Shown here piece after piece: positions 16,759 to 24,818 of a DNA stretch of 64,000 bases (position 1 is its first letter; each line of letters begins with the position of its first letter). Origin of the DNA: CAWJKP01 sp963843465 (lineage in GTDB: Bacteria; Planctomycetota; Planctomycetia; Pirellulales; Thermoguttaceae); NCBI GenBank assembly GCA_963843465.1, contig CAWJKP010000002.1, forward strand, positions 1,178,001-1,242,000, read 5' to 3'. The position numbers and the translations under genes were made by a program. The notes beneath the pieces are model-generated. The model ran no database searches, had not been told where the DNA came from, and saw only the letters and a program-made list of their open reading frames with translations.

Positions 16759-17791
16759 ATGAGCCACCTGTTTATCCTCAACGAAGCATCGATGGCCGAT
16801 TTGCTCGGCCGGCACGCGGATTGCGTGGAGGCGACAGGCCGGCAACGGTGGCAATTCCGTCTGGGTCGCGGGGCCGAGCCTCGCGCCAGCCTGCGTATCG
16901 AGCGCGGGTGGCTCCAGGTTTCCGCTCCGTTGGAAGGCGACTCGCCGCCGGAAGCCGCCGATCGCACGGGCGGCATTTCCGCCGACGGCTTGCAGGCCAT
17001 GTTGGCGGCCAACGCCCGCCTTCCCGGCGGCGTGAAGTTTGTGCTGGCAGACAGCCCCGCAAGCACCGGTCCGGAAATGTCTTGTGGTGCAGGCGTCCCG
17101 CCTGCCCGGGCAACCCGGAAGGCCGCACCACAAAAACGCGGAGTTCAGCGTGGACCGGCACTAAGGCCGCTTTTGGCAGCCGAACTTCCCCTATTGGCCG
17201 ACGACGATTTCGAGTTGGGCGAGAGGATCGGCCAGCTCTGCCGGGGCCTGAGGCAAGGCGCAGCGCCAGTGGCGCCATTTGCTCGCAGAGCCTGGAAAGC
17301 TGCCGGGCGACGTCCGTCGGTCGGCGCCGGCGGCGCACGTGGAAAACCGATTCGAGGAGATCTGCCGGGAGTCGGGCTGGACGATTTCTTCCCGGCGGGC
17401 CGACGGCCGGTTCGCCGTGCGGCTGGACGTCCGCGAGACCTTTTATCAGGCCCTGGTCGAGCCCAGCGAGGAGGGCTGTCGGCTCTGCGTAGTCCTGGGG
17501 CAGTCGGTCCCCGACGTTGACGTCTGCCGCCGTGCGGCCGGGGTGCTATTGCTCTCGGCCTGCGGCGTGGTTCGCATGGCGGCGGCGACGGTCGTTCCGG
17601 GGGAGGCCGCGCGGCAATATCGTTGGGAGGCGGCGTTGGACGCCGCGTCGCGGCCCAAGGAGTGGGACCATGCCCTGTCGGCGCTGACCACCGCCTGCCA
17701 GACGACCGCGATGGAGTTGGGGGCCTTGCAAGAGCCGGCGCTGGCGGAAGCCTATTTGCAATTGCAGGGAATGGGGAGGATCTCGCCATGA
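16759..17791 (+). CDS. Unknown protein in pupylation operon, frameshifted and carrying a repeat insert
   Basis: No family is recognised. The first frame (from MSHLFILNEASMADLLGRH) covers about 170 residues and the second (RFEEICRESGWTISSRRADG to MGRISP) another 165. They must be joined by a one-base shift near 17250-17285. The second half alternates beta strands and helices and resembles YbjN or secretion-chaperone folds; this is only an impression. A palindromic repeat at 17082-17133 adds SCGAGVPPARATRKAAPQK in frame. The gene lies seven bases after the RING-like gene, and its stop overlaps the ATPase start (ATGA), so it belongs to the operon. It could be a substrate adaptor for the ATPase. 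Confidence 0.6.
17082..17133. repeat. Inverted repeat inside a coding region (family J, copy 1)
   Basis: Ends ttgtggtgc and gcaccacaa are inverted, with ggcgtcccgcctgcc inside. It lies in frame in the unknown pupylation-operon gene. A longer relative is at 52765-52849. Confidence 0.85.
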
Positions 17792-19464
17792 CCATTCGAG
17801 CGGATGGGCCGTCGCTGGCGGAACTCGCCTGGTTCGAGACCGTCGTCAATGGCCGGGAGGGCGGCGCCCGCGGGGACCAGCGGCTGGAAATGCTGGTCCG
17901 CCGCCGGGCCGAATCACCCGAGCGGAGCGCGCGGTTGGACCAGATGTTGCTGGGCGAGCTGGAGCGACGGGACCAAGGCTTGCGGGAAGCGTCCGCCAAT
18001 CTCGACAAGCTCAAGGAAATCATCGACAAGCTCACGGACCCGCCCTGGCACACGGGCATCTACTTGGGAGCCGTGCAAACCGATCAGGGCCTGCGGCCGA
18101 TGGTTCAGTTCGGCAGCGCGCGGCACGTGGTCAATCTGGGCGAGGCGGTGTCGCTTGACAAATTCCTGCCTGGCGACGAGGTGTTTCTCAACCACGACCT
18201 CACGGCGTTGACGCGGCGCTCGCCTTTCGGCGTGCCGCAGGTGGGCGAGACGGCCGTCTTCGACCGGCTGACGGAGGATGGGCGGCTGGTGGTGCAGTCG
18301 CGCGACGAGGAGCTGATCCTGAGCGCGGCGGGCGTGTTGGACGCCCGGTCGCTGAAATCCGGCGACCTGGTTCGCTGGGACAAGGGTAGCTGGATGGCCT
18401 ACGAGCGGGTGGAGCGCGCGGCCGGCCGGCGTTACTTCCTCGACGAGGTGCCCGACGCCCGGCCGGAGCAGGTCGGCGGGCAGCGGGCCAGCTTGCAGAT
18501 GCTGCTGGGGGCGCTGAAGGCGAAGCTGGTTGCGCCGGAGCTGGCGCGGCGGTACGCCTTGGAGGGCCGGGAGACGATCCTGATGATCGGCCCGCCCGGC
18601 TGCGGCAAGACGTTGTTGGCCCGCGTGGCGGCGGCGGAGATCGCACGGATCAGCGGCAAGAAGTGCCGTTTCGCGGTGGTCAAGCCGGGCCAGTGGGAGG
18701 ATCCTTACGTGGGGGTCACCCAGCGCAACATCCGCGACTGCTTCGAGGCGCTCCGCGAAGCGGCCCAGGACGGGTTCGCGGTCTTGTTCTTGGACGAAAT
18801 CGAAACCGTCGGCCGGCTCCGCGGCGCGTCGGCCAATCTTCACGGCGACAAGTTTCTGGGCGCGCTGTTGGCCGAGCTCGACGGGTTCGCCGGCCGCGAA
18901 TCCGTGGCGATCATCGCCGCCAGCAACCGCAAGGACCTGGTCGACCCCGCTTTGCTGCAGCGGTTGAGCGGGATCGAGATCGCCGTCAGCCGGCCCGATC
19001 GCCGCGGCGCCAAGGAGATCTTCGGCATCCATTTGAACCCCTCGATCCCCTACAACCCCGATGGCGAGGCGGCGGTGGAGACGCGGGAGGAGATCATCGA
19101 CCGCGGCGTTTCCCAACTCTACTCTCCCAACGGCGAGAACGAGCTTTGCACGCTGCGCTTCCGCGACGGCATGACGCGAGTCGTGGCCGCCCGGGAGCTG
19201 GCCAGCGGGCGGGTGATCGAGCAGATTTGCCGCGACGCGCGGCGGTCGGCCTTCCAGCGGCACGTCGATGGCGGCGAGCAGGGCCTGACGGTCGACGACA
19301 TGAGTGAAGCCGTGTCCGCCGCCATCGAGCGGATGGCCACCACGCTGACGCCCGGCAACGCCCACTCCTATTTGTTCGATCTGCCCCAGGACGTCGACGT
19401 GGTGGCCGTCGACGCGGCCGCGCGTCCGGCCGGCCGGAGCCATCGTTATCTCCATCGCAACTGA
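17788..19464 (+). CDS. Mpa/ARC-type proteasomal AAA ATPase
   Basis: This 558-residue AAA+ unfoldase matches the Mpa/ARC family. It has an N-terminal coiled coil (about 45-82), two OB-fold segments (about 88-135 and 150-200), Walker A GPPGCGKT at 268-275, pore-loop tyrosine in DPYVGVTQ near 306, and Walker B LFLDEIE at 333-339. In actinobacteria this ring recognises Pup through the coiled coil, unfolds the target and passes it to the 20S proteasome through a C-terminal GQYL-type tail. Here the end reads SHRYLHRN, with the YL set back three residues, so gate docking may differ. The ATG overlaps the previous stop and has GGGAGG upstream. Confidence 0.88.
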   Translation: MTIRADGPSLAELAWFETVVNGREGGARGDQRLEMLVRRRAESPERSARLDQMLLGELERRDQGLREASANLDKLKEIIDKLTDPPWHTGIYLGAVQTDQGLRPMVQFGSARHVVNLGEAVSLDKFLPGDEVFLNHDLTALTRRSPFGVPQVGETAVFDRLTEDGRLVVQSRDEELILSAAGVLDARSLKSGDLVRWDKGSWMAYERVERAAGRRYFLDEVPDARPEQVGGQRASLQMLLGALKAKLVAPELARRYALEGRETILMIGPPGCGKTLLARVAAAEIARISGKKCRFAVVKPGQWEDPYVGVTQRNIRDCFEALREAAQDGFAVLFLDEIETVGRLRGASANLHGDKFLGALLAELDGFAGRESVAIIAASNRKDLVDPALLQRLSGIEIAVSRPDRRGAKEIFGIHLNPSIPYNPDGEAAVETREEIIDRGVSQLYSPNGENELCTLRFRDGMTRVVAARELASGRVIEQICRDARRSAFQRHVDGGEQGLTVDDMSEAVSAAIERMATTLTPGNAHSYLFDLPQDVDVVAVDAAARPAGRSHRYLHRN

Positions 19465-19494
19465 TCTTATTCGTGAGGAACTGAGGAACACGGT

Positions 19495-21302
19495 GTGAAC
19501 GACGCCTTCGGACCCCCCAACGGCGAGCAGCGGCGCGATTGCGACGTGCCCAAGCTTTGCGGCGCGGACGCCGAGCTGGGCAACTTCGTGCTCGGCGTGC
19601 AATCGCCGGAGGGGTCCAGCGGCATCGCCTCGCGGCTGTTGTTGCGGGAGATCGACGGGTTGCCGCAGAACGGGTCGGGTTACACGTGCGGCTGCTCGAC
19701 CTACGCCGGTCCCGGCGGGCTGGTCGATCTCGAGCCGGGCGACGTGCTGCGGGTGGCGGCGGGGGTCTACAATCCGCAGGACTGGGGCCGCAAGTTCCTG
19801 GCCTCCAACGGCGGCTGCGCGTACATCGATCTGAACCACCTCGAGCTTTGCATTCCCGAGGTCCTCAGCGCCTACGACTACGTAGCCGCCTGGCACGCGA
19901 TGCTGCGGATCGCCGCCGAGGCCCAGCGGTCGGCCAACGCCCGGCTGCGCCCCGGCCTGCGGATCGAGGTCCTGGTCAACAACAGCGACGGCCTGGGAAA
20001 TTCCTACGGCAGCCATCTCAACTTTCTCGTCTCCCGCCGCCTTTGGGACCAGATCTTCCGCCGCCGGCCGCACTACCTGACCTACCTGGCCTCGTTCCAG
20101 GTTTCCAGCATCGTGATCACCGGGCAGGGGAAGGTGGGGGCCGAGAACGATACGCCGCAGGTGCCCTACCAGATCTCCCAGCGGGCCGATTTCTTCGAGA
20201 CCCTTTACGGCTTGCAGACCACCTACCGCCGCCCGATCGTCAATACCCGCGACGAGCCGCTCTGCGGCCTGCCCAGCTACGGGGTGGGGCAGTGGAACAG
20301 CCGCGCCCGGCCGCGGTCGCGGCTGGCCCGGCTGCACGTGATCTTCTACGACAGCAACCTCTGCCACGTGGCCTGCCTGCTGAAGGTGGGCATGATGCAG
20401 ATCGTGCTGGCGATGCTCGAAGCCGGCGAGGTCAATCCGCAGTTGATGCTGGAAGACCCCCTGGAATCCGTGGTCCGCTGGAGCCACGACCCGTCGCTCG
20501 CGGCCAGGTCGCGGCTGGCGACGGGCCGGCGTCTGACCGCAGTCGAGCTGCAACGAATGTTCCTCGAAGAGGCCGCGAAGTTCATCGACCGCGGCGGCTG
20601 CGACGGCTGCGTGCCCCGCGCCGGCGAAATCCTGGCGCTTTGGGCCGACACGCTGGAGAAGCTCCGCGCCGGCGACCTCGACGCCTTGACCGGACGGCTG
20701 GACTGGGTGCTCAAGCTCCGCGCGCTGGAACAAGTGCTGCGGCAGCGGCCGGACCTGAGCTGGACGTCGCAGGAGATGAAACACCTGGACCACGTCTACG
20801 CCAGCCTGGAGCGGGACGACGGTTTGTACTGGACCTACGAGGAGGCCGGCGTGGCCCAACGGGTGGCCACGCCCGAGCAGATCGACGCGCTGGTCCACCA
20901 ACCCCCCGACGACACCCGCGCCTGGACCCGGGCGATGACGCTCCGCCTGGCCGGGCCTGCGCGATCCAACACCTCGATTGGGACTCCCTCAGTTTCAAGG
21001 GAGCCAGCACCGCGGGTTGGCCCCACTATCGAACCCTGGGACTTCCCAACCCGCTGGAACTGACGCGGGCCGAGGCGGAGCCTTTCTTCCGCCAGGGCCG
21101 CACGCTGGAGGAAGTGCTCGATGCGCTTTCCGCGTCGCCCTCCGGCGGCTACGTCAGCCACACCACGTGGACCCCCGTGAGCAGCCACTCGTACCAACAA
21201 GGGCCGGCGCCGTTGCCGGCGCCGCAGGATGCAGTGGTGGACGGCGGCGATGCCGTCGCCGTCTACGATTACGATCGTTTCCCAGAAGACCTCGATTGGT
21301 GA
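19495..21302 (+). CDS. dop: Dop/PafA-family protein (Dop-like), frameshifted
   Basis: This is a glutamine-synthetase-fold carboxylate-amine enzyme of the Pup ligase/depupylase family, 602 residues after repair. The active-site segment SNGGCAYIDLNHLELCIPE (residues 104-122) keeps the D112, H115 and E117 of the family and resembles Dop more than PafA. The N-terminal metal motif is unusual: GADAELGN in place of G-x-E-T-E-Y-G. Translation breaks after TLRLAG. Adding one G to the run at 20953-20955 restores ACAIQHLDWDSLSF and a normal C-terminus to 21302. The GTG start has GAGGAA upstream. In known systems Dop removes Pup or deamidates its C-terminal glutamine. Confidence 0.78.
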
Positions 21303-21318
21303 GGAAGGAGAAGCAGCG

Positions 21319-21516
21319 ATGCAAACGCAAGAGTTCTCAGGCGGCACGGCGACCTTGGAGTACCTCGGACCGCCGGAGACCTTCGGTGAGGAGGCGGATG
21401 CCCTCCGCAATTCGGCCGAGGAGTTCCACCGGACCGGCGCCGACGCCATCCGGCGGGCGCTCTCTCGCAGTTCCTTGGAGTTCATGCACGCCGTGAGGCA
21501 AGAGCAAGGGGAGTAA
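21319..21516 (+). CDS. pup: Pup / UBact-like protein modifier
   Basis: This 65-residue, acidic, probably disordered protein ends in VRQEQGE. Pup and UBact proteins are 55-70 residues long and end in GGQ, GGE or similar, with the terminal glutamate joined to a target lysine. Here the terminal glutamate is encoded directly, so deamidation would not be needed. The helix-prone middle (EEADALRNSAEEFHRTGADA) corresponds to the part that forms a coiled coil with Mpa. It contains no lysine. Identification rests on size, ending, and position between Dop-like and PafA-like genes. A strong GGAAGGAG precedes the ATG, and the PafA ribosome site lies in its last codons. Confidence 0.85.
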   Translation: MQTQEFSGGTATLEYLGPPETFGEEADALRNSAEEFHRTGADAIRRALSRSSLEFMHAVRQEQGE

Positions 21517-21518
21517 AC

Positions 21519-24008
21519 GTGGCGGAGCGGATCTTCGGTTTGGAGACCGAATACGCTTTCGCCGCCCTGGGCCCCCGTGGAGAACGGATCCCGTCGGAAC
21601 CGGTCCTCAACCGGTTCATGGAACTGGCCAAGGAACTGCCGCACTTGGGCGGCAAGGATTCCGGCGGGATATTCCTGGAAAATGGCAGCCGGTTGTACAT
21701 CGACACCGGTTACCACCCCGAGTTGGCCACCGCCGAGGTCGCCAACCCGTGGGATGCCTGCCGCTACGTCCTGGCCGGTCAGCGAATCCTGGCCGGTCTG
21801 GCCGAGCGGCTGGCCGCCCGGGAAGGCCACGTGCGGCAAGTCTACCTTAGTTGTTGCAATTTTTCCTACGCGGGGCGGCCGACAACCTGGGCCTGTCACG
21901 AGTCCTACTGCCACCAGGCCGATCTCCACCAGATCCCCATGCAGTTGATCCCGCACCTCGTCTCCCGCTTGATCTATAGCGGCAGCGGGGGCTTCAACAA
22001 CCGTTCCGCGGGCATCGAGTTCATGCTCTCGCCGCGGGTCGCCCACCTGACCTGCATCTCCTCCAGCGATTCGCAGCGGAGCCGCGGGATCTATCACGAC
22101 AAGGACGAATCGCTCAGCCGCGAGGGCTTCCACCGCCTGCACGTACTCTGCGGAGAGAGCGTCTGCTCCCAGCGCGCCGCTTGGCTCAAGGTGGCCTCCA
22201 CGGCCCTGATCGTGGCCCTGATCGAGGGCGGACTGCTGGGCGGCCGCGTGATGCAGCTCCGCAACCCGCTGGACGCCATGCTGACCTTCACCGCCGATCC
22301 CACCTGCTCCGCCCGGGTCCGCGCGGTCGACGGCCGCCTCTGGAGCGCCGTCGAGATTCAACGCTTCTACCTGGAACAGGCGGAGGCCAACGCCGAGAAC
22401 CCCCTGATGCCGCCTTGGACCCGGCAGGCCTGCGCCGGTTCGCGCGAGATGCTCGATCGGCTGGAGTACGCGCCGGGCTCGGTGGACAAGATGCTCGACT
22501 GGGCCATCAAGCTCTCCCTCTATCGCGACTACGTACGGGGCTTCGGCGTCGATTGGGAGATCCTGCCCCGCTGGAACCCGATCCTGACCCAGCTTGACAA
22601 GGCCCTTCAAGAGAAGATCGAGAGCGAGAACCCGGTTGAGCTGACGGCCGACGTCCTCCGGCCGGGCAGTCCGATCGCCGACGAGGTGACCCGCTTGACC
22701 CCGGTGCTTGTCGCTCAGGGCCTTTCCTGGGAAGGGCTCGCTGCGGTGATCCGCCTGCGGCAGGAGCTGTTCGCCGCGGAGACCCGCTTCGGCCAGATCG
22801 ATAACGAGGGGATCTTCGCCTCGCTGGACGCGGCGGGCGTGCTGGACCACCGCGTGCCGGGCGTGGACAACATCGAGCAGGCGATGACCGACCCGCCCGA
22901 GGGGAGCCGTGCCCGGCTCCGCGGCCGGTGGGTCAAGCGGCTCCACGGCCGCGCGGCCCATTGCCGCTGCGATTGGCGGGGCGTGTGGGACTTCGAGCAG
23001 AACCGCTTCCTCGACCTGTCCCACCCGCTGGCCGACGACGAGACCTGGCAGAACCTGGCCGACGAGCGGCCGGCGATCGAAGACCCCTATCCGCGGCTTC
23101 TGACCACGCTTTTGCGGCAGGCGTTCCGCGCCTACGAGTGCGGCCGGTTCGAGGAGGTCCACCACCACCTGGAGCGGATCTACCCGATGGCCAACCTCCT
23201 CGATCGCCGCTCGCAGATCGACGTCACCCGGCTGACCGCCTGGGTGCGGAGTCGGCGTGGGGTGCCCGGGGGCGAAGATCTCCTGGACACCTTGCCGGAA
23301 GAGCGGCGGGAGTCGCTCTGGGGCATTTTGGACTACGTTTCCGTCTTTCGTTTCCGCGGCCTGTCGCCCCGGCCGGAAATGGCCTACTGGGTCCAACGGG
23401 GCATCCAACGGCTGGCCCAAACCCAGAACCCCAATCCCGAGGCGGTCACCGCGCTGGTCGAGCACCGCGGCTACCTGCAGTTGACCGAAGGCCGCCTGGC
23501 GGAAGCCAGCAACCTGCTGGAAGATATCTGCCGTCCCGAGCGGCAAACCGCGCGGACCTTCCGGCTGATCTGCCGGGGACGGGCCACGCTGGGAGAGGTT
23601 TACCGCCGCCTGGGCGACCACCGCCGCGCCGAGCGGCTCTTGGAAGAGGCCAGCGCCAACCAGGCCACACACCATTTCGAAGGCGAGCTGGCCGACACCT
23701 CGCTGACCTACCTGGCCAAGCTGCAGGCCGACCGCGGCCGTGCCCGGTCGCTCCTGGCCGAGGCCCGGCGGATCCAGACCAACCTTGCCAATCGCCAGGC
23801 AGAGGCCAGAACGGTCCTCTTGGAGGCCCGGCTCTCGTCCGACGGCACGGGGATCGCCGCCGCGTACGACCGCATCCGCGATCTCAAGCAGCAGGTGCCC
23901 TCGTTGTCCGTCTGTCCCTTGCTGGCACGGATCTTGGCGCGCTGGGAGCAGTGGACCGGCGGCGCCTTTCTCCCCGATGCCGGCGGCGACATTTTCTGGG
24001 GCGTGTAA
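21519..24008 (+). CDS. pafA: Pup ligase PafA with long helical-repeat C-terminal extension
   Basis: This 829-residue protein joins the terminal glutamate of Pup to target lysines, using ATP. The N-terminal 500 or so residues match PafA: RIFGLETEYAF at 5-14 with the metal-binding glutamates, and ENGSRLYIDTGYHPELATAE at 54-73, which fits the PafA (D-x-G-x-HPE-x-ATAE) rather than the Dop version. Known PafA proteins are about 450-500 residues. The extra 300 residues (about 520-829) are helical and TPR-like, for example EHRGYLQLTEGRLAEAS and GEVYRRLGDHRRAERLLEEA, suggesting a protein-docking platform. The GTG start uses AGGGGAG in the end of the pup gene, two bases after its stop. Confidence 0.88.
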   Translation: MAERIFGLETEYAFAALGPRGERIPSEPVLNRFMELAKELPHLGGKDSGGIFLENGSRLYIDTGYHPELATAEVANPWDACRYVLAGQRILAGLAERLAAREGHVRQVYLSCCNFSYAGRPTTWACHESYCHQADLHQIPMQLIPHLVSRLIYSGSGGFNNRSAGIEFMLSPRVAHLTCISSSDSQRSRGIYHDKDESLSREGFHRLHVLCGESVCSQRAAWLKVASTALIVALIEGGLLGGRVMQLRNPLDAMLTFTADPTCSARVRAVDGRLWSAVEIQRFYLEQAEANAENPLMPPWTRQACAGSREMLDRLEYAPGSVDKMLDWAIKLSLYRDYVRGFGVDWEILPRWNPILTQLDKALQEKIESENPVELTADVLRPGSPIADEVTRLTPVLVAQGLSWEGLAAVIRLRQELFAAETRFGQIDNEGIFASLDAAGVLDHRVPGVDNIEQAMTDPPEGSRARLRGRWVKRLHGRAAHCRCDWRGVWDFEQNRFLDLSHPLADDETWQNLADERPAIEDPYPRLLTTLLRQAFRAYECGRFEEVHHHLERIYPMANLLDRRSQIDVTRLTAWVRSRRGVPGGEDLLDTLPEERRESLWGILDYVSVFRFRGLSPRPEMAYWVQRGIQRLAQTQNPNPEAVTALVEHRGYLQLTEGRLAEASNLLEDICRPERQTARTFRLICRGRATLGEVYRRLGDHRRAERLLEEASANQATHHFEGELADTSLTYLAKLQADRGRARSLLAEARRIQTNLANRQAEARTVLLEARLSSDGTGIAAAYDRIRDLKQQVPSLSVCPLLARILARWEQWTGGAFLPDAGGDIFWGV

Positions 24009-24028
24009 TCGTTTCGAGGAGGTTCGTG

Positions 24029-24262
24029 ATGTTGGTCATCTCGCGAAAAGTCAACGAATGCATCGTGATCAACGACGACATCACGATTAGGGTCGTGGAA
24101 ATCCGCGGCGACAAGGTGCGTTTGGGAGTCGAGGCGCCGCTTCAGGTGCCGGTCCATCGCCGCGAGGTCTTCGACGCCATCCATCGCCTGGAAGCCCAGC
24201 CGGCGGCCACGCCGCCCCAGCCTGCCGACGGCTGGATCGAAGAAGACCCGTTCTTCGGATGA
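24029..24262 (+). CDS. csrA: Carbon storage regulator CsrA
   Basis: This 77-residue RNA-binding regulator begins MLVISRKVNECIVINDDI and contains VRLGVEAPLQVPVHRREV, the two strands that bind GGA motifs near ribosome sites and block or activate translation. The usual short C-terminal tail is extended by about 15 residues ending in DPFFG. The start has GAGGAGG upstream. It begins 20 bases after pafA, so it may share the pupylation operon transcript. A GC hairpin at 24283-24328 follows it. Confidence 0.95.
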   Translation: MLVISRKVNECIVINDDITIRVVEIRGDKVRLGVEAPLQVPVHRREVFDAIHRLEAQPAATPPQPADGWIEEDPFFG

Positions 24263-24282
24263 TCGCCGACCGTCAAGAAACG

Positions 24283-24328
24283 ACCCTGGCGGCCATGCGG
24301 GAATAGATCCACGTGAGCCGCCAGGGTT
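24283..24328 (+). terminator. GC hairpin after csrA
   Basis: Arms accctggcggc and gccgccagggt pair exactly over a 23-base loop shortly after csrA. No T run follows, so termination is possible but not clear. Confidence 0.35.
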
Positions 24329-24818
24329 AGACCCGTCCTACCCGGTCCTCGAACAAAAGTCGCTCATCGTCTCCCTGAAAGCGTCTGTCGCCCGCCAGGG
24401 CCCCGCAGGCGCGCGGCGCGGAGGAAGAAATCATTTTCCCTAGCAACATCCAACAAGAAGTTCGTCTCGCCGTCGCTGACGAGTTCGGGTGGGAGCACTT
24501 CAAAAAAGTCCAACGCAATCGCTCGTCGAAGATCCTTATCGACCGCTGACTTCGCTTACTCAAGGCGCCCTTGGACGGCAGGAACATGCGCAATAGACAC
24601 GCGATTCCACAGTACCGGCGAAGCTTCTCAGGCCGGGTCCCCGCCGTGGCGGAGTCTAGCGAAGGTAGCGGTTGCGCCGGGTGCCAGGGGCTGGTAGGTT
24701 ATGCTTCAGCATAACAGCGAGCTGGTAGGTTATGCGTCAGCATAACAGCGAGTGACAGGCAATCGTTGCTTCGGGATTCCGTTATGCTAAAGCATAACCT
24801 ACGGGTCTGGCTCACTAG
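24329..24818. other. Gene-poor region, possible gene remnant
   Basis: No gene can be supported. On the minus strand around 24350-24560 two frames show fragments with coding-like composition (such as DFFEVLPPELVSDGETNFLL), which may be a decayed gene of unknown family. The right end is filled by family F repeats. Confidence 0.4.
24692..24802. repeat. gtaggttatgc / gcataacctac elements (family F, copy 1)
   Basis: Two direct copies of gctggtaggttatgcntcagcataacagcga-type units (about 30 bp) are followed by the inverted end gttatgctaaagcataacctac. The element sits at the 3' end of ctaB. A simple inverted copy is at 58659-58724. Confidence 0.88.

Noticed and set aside
17914..20901. A 995-codon open frame on the minus strand opposite the ATPase and Dop-like genes
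   Set aside because: It is the antisense of a well-supported operon. Its sequence is rich in H, Q, R and V, typical of reversed GC-rich codons, and it has no recognisable domain.
20940..20970. Programmed frameshifting in the Dop-like gene
   Set aside because: No slippery heptamer or downstream structure is evident, and similar breaks occur in many unrelated genes, so an indel error is more likely.
20835..23675. A 946-codon open frame on the minus strand opposite pafA
   Set aside because: Antisense shadow of the PafA coding frame; no domain, no ribosome site.
16759..24008. A hidden 20S proteasome subunit inside the pupylation operon
   Set aside because: Every gene in the operon was examined and none has the N-terminal nucleophile fold or the threonine start of beta subunits.
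24327..24593. An 88-codon open frame on the minus strand
   Set aside because: No family resemblance, no ribosome site, and competing coding-like fragments in another frame; at most a gene remnant.
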